Positions 48,864 to 57,872 of a DNA stretch of 64,000 nt are shown here, in pieces. Position 1 is the first letter of the stretch. Each line of letters begins with the position of its first letter. This DNA is from an uncultured Ruminiclostridium sp. (GTDB lineage Bacteria; Bacillota; Clostridia; Oscillospirales; Ruminococcaceae), in the NCBI GenBank assembly GCA_944388385.1, contig CALXIO010000005.1, positions 26,539 through 90,538 on the forward strand, given 5' to 3'. The notes beneath the pieces are model-generated. The model saw only the letters and a list, made by a program, of their open reading frames with translations. It was not told the origin of the DNA and did not search any database. A program made the translations under genes and the position numbers.

Positions 48864-51440
48864 TTACTGTTGTCTTTTAATGAATTTATTAAGCTGTCTT
48901 AATAATTCCTTCATATCTATTGGCTTTGCTATATGGGCATTCATACCAGCATCATGACACTTCTTTATATCCTCTGCAAAGGCATCTGCCGTCATGGCTA
49001 TAATAGGTATTTCCTTGGCATCCGGTCTTTCCTCGCTTCTTATGGCTTTTGTAGCCTCATAGCCGTTCATTACCGGCATACGAAGATCCATAAGTATAGC
49101 ATCATAATATCCCGGCTCATGAGACATAAACATTTCATGACACAGCTTGCCGTTTTCTGCCCATTCGGTATAAAATCCGCTGGCCTCCAGTAATTCCTTT
49201 GCTATTTCCCAGTTGATTTCATTATCCTCTGCAATAAGAAGTCTGAAGCCGTTAAAGTCCTGCTTTTCCTCCTTAGCCTCTGCCTTTTCCTTAAAGGCGG
49301 GATCAAGATAATGACTGAGTCCATAGAAAAGGGTGGATTTAAACAGGGGCTTTGCTATAAAGCCTGTGATACCTGCATTTCTTGCCTCCTGCTCTGTATC
49401 GGACCAATCATAGGCGGAAATAAGAAGCAGGGGTACATCCTCTCCTATTCTGCGGCGGATTTCCCTTGCGGTTTCTATGCCGTCCATTCCCGGCATTTTC
49501 CAGTCAAGAAGCACCACCTGATAGTCATTACGGAGTCTGTGCTGTTTTTCTGCCATTTCTGCCGCTGTATTTCCGTCAAGAGCCCAGTCGGCATTTATTC
49601 CTATTTCCTTAAGGGATGCCACTGAGCTTGAACAAAGCAATTCATCATCATCCACCACCAGCATACGCCAGTCGGGTAGTGTCATGTCGTCGGTTTCGAT
49701 CTCTGCTCTTTCAAAGTCAAATACCACATGGAACTGTGTACCCTTGCCCTGCTCACTTTCAACCTCAATAAAGCCTCCTGCCATATCAACTATATGCTTT
49801 GTTATGGCCATACCAAGGCCGGAGCCCTCGGTTTTTCTCACTCTTAAATTATCCTCACGGACAAAAAGCTCAAAAATCCTGCTCTGAAACTCCTTGGACA
49901 TACCTATGCCGGTGTCCTTGACATAGAAGTGAGTTCTTACAAAGTTACCTCCCTTGGGGGATTCCTCCTGGGTTACGGTAACAGTAATGCTTCCCCCCTC
50001 CGGGGTAAACTTATGGGCATTGGATAACAGATTTATAAGCACCTGGCTCAGTCTTATGCCGTCACAGTATACCTGTTCATTCTGTATATCCTTTATAAAT
50101 ATATCAAAGTGCTGATCCTTGGTTCTCACCTGGGGCTGAATTATACTAACCAAGCTCTCCATGGTTTCACGCAAGGACACAAGCTCCATATTAAGGGTGA
50201 GCTTGCCGCTTTCTATCTTCGACATATCAAGAACATCGTTTATAAGCCCCAAAAGGTGCTTACTGGAAAGATTTATCTTACGCAGGCTTTCCTTTACCTG
50301 GTCGGGATTGTCTATATTTTCCGCCGCTATTGCCGTCATACCCACAATGGCATTCATGGGTGTACGAATATCGTGGCTCATATTGGATAAAAATTCGCTC
50401 TTAGCCTTATTGGCACTTTCCGCTTCGCTTCTTGCCTGTGCTAAGGCTATCATCTGCTTTTTACTCATGCGGAAGTATATTATAAATATACCAAGTAAAA
50501 GCCCCATAACCGCTATACATGAGCTTATTGCCACTATCATTATTCTGTTACCGGATTCAAGGACGGTTTCGTCCAGCTTTCCGTGGGGCATAACATTTAT
50601 CATATACCAATCTGAATAGGGCAGAGGTACACCGTATATAAGCCGCCTTTCGGAGCTTTCCTTTACAAGGATATTGGCGGTATATTCTGTCCTGTCGGTC
50701 ATGGCCCTTTTAAGCTCCTCCACGGTCTTTTCTATGGGCTCGCCGTCACCCTCGGCAGATACAAGGAAATTAAAGTAATTATTCCTTTCGTTATCTCCGC
50801 TTCGTATAATAAATGAGCCGTCGGAATAAAGAACATGGGAATATACAAGGGATATATTATCCATATCAAGGGACATGGCGGACTGGAGATACTCTATATC
50901 AAGGGCGGCTACCATACCGCAGGAGGTATCTCCGTTTTCCATTTTATATTCTGCGGGAATTCCAAGGATAAGGTACTTGTTTCCATCCTCATCAACACCG
51001 CTTTCAAGACGCTGTTCTCCCTTTACAAGCCGTGAAAGGAAGGATTCGTTTCTTACTATTGTAAGCTGTCCCTTTACGCTATCCTCAGTATATATATCAT
51101 GAAGTGTGCCGTTTTTGTCATATAATCCGAGATAGGGAAATGATTTTGCCTGGCCTGTGGCCTCTAATTCCTTTCGTACCTCTTCTGAATACTCGGTGTA
51201 GCTGTCCGGGGGCACTCTTAATGTAACACCCTCCACCTGGCTTAGCCTTATATCTATGATCGAATTGAAATGCCGTCTTAACTGGGCACTCATTTCCTTC
51301 ATGTATATTTCGCCGACAGCACGCATTGAAACACCGTTTTCAGTATATATAAAAAGATACATGGAGGCAAATATCACAACACACAGAATAAGCACACTTG
51401 CAAGTCCTATCCACAGCGTGCGCTGACTGTTCTTCTTTAT
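48864..51440 (-). CDS. Hybrid sensor histidine kinase with two receiver domains
   Basis: An 858-residue membrane kinase. A first helix (about 7-32) and a second (about 299-323) bracket an extracytoplasmic Cache-like sensor domain. Then follow HisKA with the phosphorylated His in NMSHDIRTPMNAI (His356), the ATPase domain (NLLSNAHKFTPEGG, DTGIGMS, GSGLGMAI) and two receivers (VVLLDWKMPGMDG and AILMDLRMPVMNG). No ATG exists at the 5' end. I propose ATA at 51440, read MKKNSQ, 5 nt after GGGGTG; a GTG at 51395 is the nearest standard start but would remove the basic flank and part of the first helix. Last gene of the phosphorelay operon. Confidence 0.85.
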   Translation of the reverse strand: MKKNSQRTLWIGLASVLILCVVIFASMYLFIYTENGVSMRAVGEIYMKEMSAQLRRHFNSIIDIRLSQVEGVTLRVPPDSYTEYSEEVRKELEATGQAKSFPYLGLYDKNGTLHDIYTEDSVKGQLTIVRNESFLSRLVKGEQRLESGVDEDGNKYLILGIPAEYKMENGDTSCGMVAALDIEYLQSAMSLDMDNISLVYSHVLYSDGSFIIRSGDNERNNYFNFLVSAEGDGEPIEKTVEELKRAMTDRTEYTANILVKESSERRLIYGVPLPYSDWYMINVMPHGKLDETVLESGNRIMIVAISSCIAVMGLLLGIFIIYFRMSKKQMIALAQARSEAESANKAKSEFLSNMSHDIRTPMNAIVGMTAIAAENIDNPDQVKESLRKINLSSKHLLGLINDVLDMSKIESGKLTLNMELVSLRETMESLVSIIQPQVRTKDQHFDIFIKDIQNEQVYCDGIRLSQVLINLLSNAHKFTPEGGSITVTVTQEESPKGGNFVRTHFYVKDTGIGMSKEFQSRIFELFVREDNLRVRKTEGSGLGMAITKHIVDMAGGFIEVESEQGKGTQFHVVFDFERAEIETDDMTLPDWRMLVVDDDELLCSSSVASLKEIGINADWALDGNTAAEMAEKQHRLRNDYQVVLLDWKMPGMDGIETAREIRRRIGEDVPLLLISAYDWSDTEQEARNAGITGFIAKPLFKSTLFYGLSHYLDPAFKEKAEAKEEKQDFNGFRLLIAEDNEINWEIAKELLEASGFYTEWAENGKLCHEMFMSHEPGYYDAILMDLRMPVMNGYEATKAIRSEERPDAKEIPIIAMTADAFAEDIKKCHDAGMNAHIAKPIDMKELLRQLNKFIKRQQ

Positions 51441-51471
51441 AATAACACCCCCCGGGGAAAATGCGGATTTT

Positions 51472-51834
51472 TTAAATCATACCGCAAGAAGCAAGCACGG
51501 AGGTTATTTTTCCGTACTCTGCTGTTATTTCGCTTATAAGTGCATCAGCCTCATCCGGCTTATCTGCTCTGTATAAATCAACCTGTGTCTTGCACAGCTC
51601 AAAAAGTCTGTCCATGGCAAGGTTGCCGCTGATACCCTTTAATGTATGGGAAGCGGCAAGGGCAGCTTCTCTGTCCTTTTGCTCCACCGCCTTTACAAGC
51701 TTTTCGTAATTTTCATCTGCCGCAAACTTCTTTAGAAATTTTATCAGCAGATTGTCATTTCCCATAAATCTTTCAAGGGCTGAATCCACATTTATACCTG
51801 CACTGCAAAGTGTTTCCTTTACTACTGCGTCCAA
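51472..51834 (-). CDS. HPt-domain phosphotransfer protein
   Basis: A 120-residue stand-alone histidine phosphotransfer protein. The phosphorylated His63 lies in SHTLKGISGNLA. Its start overlaps the end of the HD-GYP gene by 13 nt. It can shuttle phosphate between the hybrid kinase and the HD-GYP regulator, completing a His-Asp-His-Asp relay encoded in one operon. Confidence 0.9.
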   Translation of the reverse strand: MDAVVKETLCSAGINVDSALERFMGNDNLLIKFLKKFAADENYEKLVKAVEQKDREAALAASHTLKGISGNLAMDRLFELCKTQVDLYRADKPDEADALISEITAEYGKITSVLASCGMI

Positions 51835-52922
51835 TATTCCTTATCCTCCTTGCGATACATCTTTGAAAGCTCCTCCTCCACTTCAAAGAAGCACTCAAGA
51901 AGCCTGGGATTGAACACACCGCACTGGTTTGTTCTTATCATTTCGTTTACCTTTTCTCTGGGAAAGGCATCCTTATAAACTCTCTTACAGCTTAATGCGT
52001 CATAAACATCCGCTATTGATACCACCTGAGCCCAAGGAGAAATTTCATCTCCCTTAAGTCCGTCGGGGTAGCCTCTGCCGTCCCATCTTTCATGGTGGTG
52101 ACGGGCTATATCATGGGCATACTGATAAGCGCCGTTTTCGTGAAGCTGGGGTATTCTTTCAAGAAGCGCCGCACCCTGTATTGTGTGGGTCTTCATTATC
52201 TCATACTCCTCAGGCTCCAGTCTTGCTGTCTTATTAAGTATAGCGTCCGGAATGGCTATCTTTCCCACGTCGTGCATTATGGAAGCAAGGGCGATATTGT
52301 CTATGTCCTCATCTGACAGACCCTTGCCGAACTCTGTATTTTTCATAATGAACTTGGTAATATCGTGTATTCTTCTTACGTGCTCGCCGGATTCGCCGTT
52401 ACGAAATTCTATGGCGGTGGAAAGGGTTTCAATCATACCCTGATTTAAGTCAATTATCTTCTGGGCATTAAGCAGTAACTGGTTCTGCTGCTGCTCTACC
52501 CTGTTTTCAAGACTTCTTCTTGCTCTGAAAAGCTCCACCACGGAATTTACTCGTCTTAATACGATGTAGGGAATTACCGGCTTGCTGATAACATCCATAA
52601 CGCCTAAGTGGTATGCCTCCTTCATGGCGGCATCCGGCTCTGCTGTAATCATAAATACCGGAATGCGGTCAAGAAGATTATGCTCGTTTAACTTTCTTAC
52701 AACCTCAAAGCCGTTCATCTTAGGCATCATTACATCAAGAAGTATAGCGCAGAGCTTATCCTGAAGCTGTAATACCTTTGCAAGGCCCTCTTCTCCGTTT
52801 TCGGCTTCCTCTATCTTATAATCATCCCCGAAAATATTATCAAGTATACCGCGGTTTATCTCGTCATCATCCACTATAAGGACTGTGTCTGCAACTACGT
52901 GTTTTTCCTGTTCAAGTTCCAT
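51822..52922 (-). CDS. Response regulator with HD-GYP domain
   Basis: A 366-residue protein. The receiver domain covers about 12-128 with the phosphorylated Asp63 in LLDVMMPKMNG. A coiled linker (about 130-165) leads to an HD-GYP domain with His217-Asp218 and a full HHERWDGRGYPDG motif, so it should hydrolyse cyclic di-nucleotides, most likely cyclic di-GMP. The start at 52922 has GGAGGG 7 nt upstream; an ATG two codons earlier is too close to that site. First gene of the operon. Confidence 0.93.
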   Translation of the reverse strand: MELEQEKHVVADTVLIVDDDEINRGILDNIFGDDYKIEEAENGEEGLAKVLQLQDKLCAILLDVMMPKMNGFEVVRKLNEHNLLDRIPVFMITAEPDAAMKEAYHLGVMDVISKPVIPYIVLRRVNSVVELFRARRSLENRVEQQQNQLLLNAQKIIDLNQGMIETLSTAIEFRNGESGEHVRRIHDITKFIMKNTEFGKGLSDEDIDNIALASIMHDVGKIAIPDAILNKTARLEPEEYEIMKTHTIQGAALLERIPQLHENGAYQYAHDIARHHHERWDGRGYPDGLKGDEISPWAQVVSIADVYDALSCKRVYKDAFPREKVNEMIRTNQCGVFNPRLLECFFEVEEELSKMYRKEDKEYWTQ

Positions 52923-52988
52923 GGTCATACCCTCCGTAAAAAAAGCCTCTTCAAAAGAGCATAATAATACATAATATTATACATTACT

Positions 52989-53017
52989 ATTATAACAAAA
53001 CAAATCATATAAAGCAA
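52989..53017 (-). promoter_or_regulatory. Promoter of the phosphorelay operon
   Basis: Minus strand TTGCTT, 17-bp spacer, TATAAT. Confidence 0.65.
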
Positions 53018-53047
53018 GGGACTATCTGATACCGGTTACATATAGTA

Positions 53048-53076
53048 TTGAATTTTTTTCTTAAATAGTGTAAAAT
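53048..53076 (+). promoter_or_regulatory. Promoter of the double-GntR regulator
   Basis: TTGAAT, 17-bp spacer, TAAAAT, divergent from the phosphorelay promoter about 30 bp away. Confidence 0.65.
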
Positions 53077-53137
53077 AGAATTGAAGCTTGGGTTTGTATT
53101 CAGATAAAAAGTAAAATATTCACTTAGTGAGGTGTCT

Positions 53138-54574
53138 TTGAAAAAGGAATTTACCCTTGCCGACAGGGTTTTTGAGGAGATAACCGCCTCCATAAGGTCG
53201 GGATATATGAAAAAAGGCTCACGTTTTATTTCCGTCAGAAAAATGCGTGAGGAATATAATATAGGCTTTCGTACCGCAAGACAGGTTACAAAAAGGCTTA
53301 AGGAGGCAGGCTACATAAAGGTAGAGCCTAAAAAAGCCCCGGTGGTTACCCTTCCGGCAAATACCCCGGATGATATAGCCATACTGGAAAATAAATATAT
53401 TATTCTTTCCTCCTTTGGCGCTATAAGGGATATTTTACCCTGTCTGCTTGCCTTTTGCATGACCAACTGCAATTTTGAGGAATTAAACCACGCAAGAGCC
53501 ATGCTTAAAACCTCCAAAAGATGTCTTGACCCGGCAAGATGGCAGCTTTTACATGATGTTACCCATGAAATATTAAGGGCAGGAGGCGGCAGGATAATGT
53601 CGGATATATATGAGGAGCTTTCAAATAAGGGGATGGTTTCCTACTTTTTTGAGCAGGGCAATAAGGAGATTGATAGATTTATTTCCCTGTGCAGTACAAA
53701 ATTTGTGGAGATAGCAAATATCCGTGGCTTTAATGAAAAAAGGAAGCTTTTATATTCCTTTCTGTCAGAGCTTTATAATATCATTTCCGGTATGATAGAT
53801 AAATTAAGCCTTGAACACCCCGATATAACCCCCAAAAAAAGCAAGCCGGAAATAAGGGTATACCGCACAAAGCCCTATAAGTACATAAATATAATACATG
53901 ATATAATCTACCGTATCGGAAAGGGAGAATTTAAGAAGGGGGATTATCTTCCCCATGAGGCGGCGTTGTCAAAGTATTACAATGTTTCGGTAAGCACATT
54001 AAGAAGAGCCCTTGCGGATCTGAGAAATATGGGGTATTGCGATACCTATAACGTAAAGGGTACGGTAATAAGAAAGAGAGAAACGGGGGCTAAGTACGAT
54101 TTAAAAAGCATCCCGGATCATAATATAAGAGCCTATGAGTATATGAAAAATCTTCAGCTTGCCTGTCTTTTAGTATTGCCCTTTGCCAAAAACGGGGCTT
54201 TAAGTATGACTAAGGAGCAGGTGGAGGATATGTATATTACGGTAAAGCAGTCGGGGAACTGTCTTGAGGCGGTGGTGGACTATATTTCCGAAATGTCCGG
54301 GGACAGCCTTGTAAGGGATATATTTATTCAGGTGGAAAATGCGGTAAGGTGGAATTATTACACCTACTGTATAGATATTGATATAAGCACCCGTCATATA
54401 AGGCTTTACTGTAAGAGAGCCTGCGACAATGCCCTTGCAGGGGATATGTCCGCCTTTGCCCATGAATTATCCTCCCTTTATTGCTATATGCTGGATACCA
54501 TGCAGGAATATTTAAGCACAAGGTGTGAAATTAAGGAAATTTCGGAAATTGTCACCCCTCATATTGCATATTAG
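53138..54574 (+). CDS. Transcriptional regulator with two GntR-like winged-helix domains
   Basis: A 478-residue protein that looks like two regulators joined end to end. A GntR-type winged helix at about 1-70 (FEEITASIRSGYMKKGSRF, TARQVTKRLKEAGYI) is followed by a helical domain to about 235. A second winged helix lies at about 245-320 (IGKGEFKKGDYLPHEAALSKYY, STLRRALADLRNMGYC) and a second helical domain runs to the end. The helical parts resemble the ligand-binding domains of FadR-type regulators only in general character. A TTG at 53138 is chosen because GAGGTG lies just upstream; a GTG at 53132 falls inside that site. Targets unknown, possibly the downstream cellulase operon. Confidence 0.78.
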   Translation: MKKEFTLADRVFEEITASIRSGYMKKGSRFISVRKMREEYNIGFRTARQVTKRLKEAGYIKVEPKKAPVVTLPANTPDDIAILENKYIILSSFGAIRDILPCLLAFCMTNCNFEELNHARAMLKTSKRCLDPARWQLLHDVTHEILRAGGGRIMSDIYEELSNKGMVSYFFEQGNKEIDRFISLCSTKFVEIANIRGFNEKRKLLYSFLSELYNIISGMIDKLSLEHPDITPKKSKPEIRVYRTKPYKYINIIHDIIYRIGKGEFKKGDYLPHEAALSKYYNVSVSTLRRALADLRNMGYCDTYNVKGTVIRKRETGAKYDLKSIPDHNIRAYEYMKNLQLACLLVLPFAKNGALSMTKEQVEDMYITVKQSGNCLEAVVDYISEMSGDSLVRDIFIQVENAVRWNYYTYCIDIDISTRHIRLYCKRACDNALAGDMSAFAHELSSLYCYMLDTMQEYLSTRCEIKEISEIVTPHIAY

Positions 54575-54635
54575 CTTTACAAACAGAAGGTTTTATGGTA
54601 AAATAATATAAGATTTAATTTTGAGAGGTAATTTC

Positions 54636-55664
54636 ATGGGAAGACACGGAGGAGGAAGCCGTGGCGGCGGCAGAAGCCGTGGCGGCGGCAGAAGCGGCGG
54701 CGGTGGCGGTAGAAGCGGCGGCCGAGGAAGCAGCACAAGAGGATCAACCAAGCCCTTTGCCGGCTGCTATAACCGTTCATATTATGACAGGCGGGGCAGA
54801 CTGCACCGATATTACACCACAAACTATAATATAGGCATAAGTCAAAAGCCGGTCAAAACAAGTATATTAAATCTGCTTATAATTATTTTTACGGCTATTC
54901 TGTTTTTGTCAGCCATATTGATACACTTTATCCATGTGGGCAAAAAGGTAAACGGGGACGAAAGCCGTATCTACATAGAGGATAATGTAAATGTGCTTAC
55001 AGACTCTGAGGAGGCAAGACTTACGGAGCTTTTTGAAGAAGTCTACGATAAAAGCGGTATGCCGGTGGCACTTGTTACTATTGACCTTAGCTGGAGAGAA
55101 AATTACAGCAGTCTTGAGATACTTTCAGAGGAGCTTTATTATCTTGACGGCCTTGATGAAAGCTCCATGATAATCCTGTACTCCTGCGGTAATGCGGACG
55201 GCTTTGATGACTGGGAATATGATATGTATTGCGGAGATGATACAATAGACTGCCTTTCGGATGCCGCCTTTGACAGGTTACTTGATAAATTCCATAAGGG
55301 GCTTCAGGGAAACATGGGACTTTGTGATTCTTTGTTTTACGGCTGGGAGGCTATTATGGACGATTTAGCCACCACAAGTTTTGATGTTTTAGCGACGCCT
55401 TATTTAATAATAATTGTTTTCTTGTTCGGAACTTCTATATATTCCTGCATTTTAGATATTAAACGCTCAAAGGAAGCCTATGAGTATTTTAAGGCTCACC
55501 CTGAAATGCTGAACCCTATGCCTATGAATGCCCATGAGGCAAAAATGCCCTTATATCTGCCCCAGTGTCCCAACTGCTGCGCACCCAACAGGGAAAATAA
55601 AAGCACTTGTTCCTACTGTGGCTCACGCTTAGAGGACAGAGGAGGTAAAAAACATGGAAAATAA
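54636..55664 (+). CDS. TPM-domain membrane protein with Gly/Arg-rich N-terminus and zinc ribbon
   Basis: A 342-residue protein. Residues 1-40 are a Gly/Arg/Ser low-complexity segment (repeated RGGGRS). A membrane helix at about 80-103 is followed by a TPM-like (TLP18.3/MOLO-1) extracytoplasmic domain, IEDNVNVLTDSEEARL onwards. A second helix near 250-272 and a C-terminal zinc ribbon CPNCCAPNRENKSTCSYCG complete it. The start at 54636 has GAGAGG 7 nt upstream. It overlaps the cellulase gene by 11 nt. Function unknown; TPM proteins are implicated in envelope processes. Confidence 0.8.
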   Translation: MGRHGGGSRGGGRSRGGGRSGGGGGRSGGRGSSTRGSTKPFAGCYNRSYYDRRGRLHRYYTTNYNIGISQKPVKTSILNLLIIIFTAILFLSAILIHFIHVGKKVNGDESRIYIEDNVNVLTDSEEARLTELFEEVYDKSGMPVALVTIDLSWRENYSSLEILSEELYYLDGLDESSMIILYSCGNADGFDDWEYDMYCGDDTIDCLSDAAFDRLLDKFHKGLQGNMGLCDSLFYGWEAIMDDLATTSFDVLATPYLIIIVFLFGTSIYSCILDIKRSKEAYEYFKAHPEMLNPMPMNAHEAKMPLYLPQCPNCCAPNRENKSTCSYCGSRLEDRGGKKHGK

Positions 55665-57861
55665 TCAGACAATGACCCCGGAAAATAAAAACGGCAAAAA
55701 GGGGATAATAGTTGCTGTTATAATGATAATCCTGCTGATTTTGATAGTGGGTGTCCGTATTGTTGCAGGACTGTTTTCGGGAGAAGAAAGCAGTACAAAC
55801 AGCACACCCTCACAAAACAGCAGTATCACCGAAAGTGATTCCTCAGATAAGGACAGCGAGGATAAGGAAAGCACAGATTCTGCTGATAGTACCGAAAGTA
55901 CCGATAATACCGATAGTACCGACAGCACAGAGGCTACCGAAAGTACAGAAAGTACCGAGTCTACTGAGGATAATGAATCCGATAACTCATCTGAGGATGA
56001 AAATTCCTCAACCCCCGGCACTACCACCACAAAGCAGGAGGGCACTACAAAGCCAAGTTCCACTACAACTACTACAAATAAGCCAAGTTCCACTACAACT
56101 ACTACAAATAAGCCAAGTTCCACAACCACTACCACTAAGCCTGCTACAACCACCACTAAGCCTGCGCCCCAGACCACTACCACTAAGCCCGGTGCTGTTA
56201 CTCCTGCCGGAGATGGCATTACTATCAATGTTTCTGCCAATAACTCCTGGGAATCAAACGGGGTAAATATGTACGGTGCGGAGTTTGGTATTACCAATAA
56301 TTCCGGCAAGAATATTTCCGGCTGGACTTTAAAGTTACATATAAACGGTGTTGATAATGTGGAGGGCTGGAACGGTACATATACGGTATCTAACGGTGTT
56401 CTTACCATTACAAACGCTGAATATAACGGAGATATTTCGGTAGGCTCAACCTTTAATGTGGGCTGTAACTTAGGAATAAAGGGAGAACTTAAGGTGACCA
56501 AGGCAACCCTTAACGGCACAGAATGTAAAATCGCTTATGGTAAGGTGGCGGAAAACAATAACAATAACAACAACAATAACAATAACAACGGCGGAAATAA
56601 CAACACCGCTGTTGATGTGGATGCACTTTTAGAGAGAAGCGACCAGGCGGTACAGGGAGATGACTGGCTGTTTACCGACGGAAACCGCATAGTTGATAAA
56701 AACGGCAAACAGGTATGGCTTACCGGTGTAAACTGGTTTGGCTATAACACAGGTACCAATACCTTTGACGGACTTTGGAACAGCGAGCTTAAATCCTCTG
56801 TGGAGGCTATTGCGGATCACGGATTTAATCTTATCCGTGTGCCTATGTCAGCAGAGCTTATAAATCAGTGGGCGGCAGGAGAATATCCCAAGGCTAATTA
56901 TAATCAGGCATATAATCCTGATCTTAATGCCATGAATTCACTTCAGATATTTGACTACTTCTTAAAGTTAGCTGAAGAAAACGGCATTAAGGTAATGCCT
57001 GATATTCACAGTGCAGAAACCAATGCCTCCGGCCATGTGGTAAATCTCTGGTGTACAGACAAGGTAAAGGTGGAGGACTACTACCATGCCCTTGAATGGA
57101 TCGCAGAGAGATATAAGAATAACGATACTATTGTAGCCATAGACCTTAAAAATGAACCCCACGGCAAGCCCTTTAAGGGTAACAATGCGGCTATATGGAA
57201 TGATTCCAAGGCGGCTAATAACTGGAAGTATATAGCTGAGCAGGCGGCGGCAAGGGTGCTTGCTAAAAATCCCAATCTGCTTATATTGGTTGAGGGTACT
57301 GAGATTTATTCCAAGAATAACGGAGACTATTCCTCCAAGGATGATGACGACTATTACTTTAACTGGTGGGGCGGTAATTTAAGAGGTGTTAAGGACTACC
57401 CTGTTGACTTAGGAAAGTACAATAATAAGCTGGTATATTCACCCCATGACTATGGCCCTACCGTATATAAACAGCCCTGGTTTGAGGGAAATTATGACTA
57501 TAACAGCCTTATGAGAGATTGCTGGCAGGATAACTGGCTTTATATCCACACCGATAATATTGCTCCCCTTCTTATAGGTGAATGGGGCGGCTTTATGAAA
57601 GAGCCTAACTTAAAGTGGATGACCTGTATGCGTCAGCTTATAAAGAACTACCACTTAAACCACACCTTCTGGTGCTTTAATGCAAACTCCGGTGATACCG
57701 GCGGACTTGTACTGGATGACTTTAAGACCTGGGATGAGGAAAAATATGCCTTTGTAAAGGAAGTATTATGGCAGCAAAACGGCAAATTCGTAGGACTTGA
57801 CCATGCTATTCCCTTAGGTGATAACGGTATTACCTTATCAGCGGCAAAGGGTCTTAACTAA
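55654..57861 (+). CDS. Membrane-anchored GH5 endoglucanase with CBM2-like module
   Basis: A 735-residue cellulase. A membrane helix at about 15-38 without a cleavage site anchors it outside. A long Ser/Thr/Asp/Glu linker and Thr/Lys/Pro repeats lead to a CBM2-like cellulose-binding module at about 182-297, then a pure Asn linker and the GH5 domain at about 320-725. Catalytic residues are Glu501 in LKNEPHG (acid/base) and Glu643 in IGEWGG (nucleophile); the phrase VWLTGVNWFGYNTG suggests subfamily GH5_1. No dockerin is present. Its gene overlaps the TPM gene by 11 nt, so the two are coupled. Confidence 0.9.
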   Translation: MENNQTMTPENKNGKKGIIVAVIMIILLILIVGVRIVAGLFSGEESSTNSTPSQNSSITESDSSDKDSEDKESTDSADSTESTDNTDSTDSTEATESTESTESTEDNESDNSSEDENSSTPGTTTTKQEGTTKPSSTTTTTNKPSSTTTTTNKPSSTTTTTKPATTTTKPAPQTTTTKPGAVTPAGDGITINVSANNSWESNGVNMYGAEFGITNNSGKNISGWTLKLHINGVDNVEGWNGTYTVSNGVLTITNAEYNGDISVGSTFNVGCNLGIKGELKVTKATLNGTECKIAYGKVAENNNNNNNNNNNNGGNNNTAVDVDALLERSDQAVQGDDWLFTDGNRIVDKNGKQVWLTGVNWFGYNTGTNTFDGLWNSELKSSVEAIADHGFNLIRVPMSAELINQWAAGEYPKANYNQAYNPDLNAMNSLQIFDYFLKLAEENGIKVMPDIHSAETNASGHVVNLWCTDKVKVEDYYHALEWIAERYKNNDTIVAIDLKNEPHGKPFKGNNAAIWNDSKAANNWKYIAEQAAARVLAKNPNLLILVEGTEIYSKNNGDYSSKDDDDYYFNWWGGNLRGVKDYPVDLGKYNNKLVYSPHDYGPTVYKQPWFEGNYDYNSLMRDCWQDNWLYIHTDNIAPLLIGEWGGFMKEPNLKWMTCMRQLIKNYHLNHTFWCFNANSGDTGGLVLDDFKTWDEEKYAFVKEVLWQQNGKFVGLDHAIPLGDNGITLSAAKGLN

Positions 57862-57872
57862 GGGGAAAAATT

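Noticed and set aside
51395..51395. GTG at 51395 as the kinase start
   Set aside because: It would leave a short first helix with no basic flank although IKKNSQRTLWIGLAS lies in frame just upstream after a GGGGTG; kept only as an alternative.
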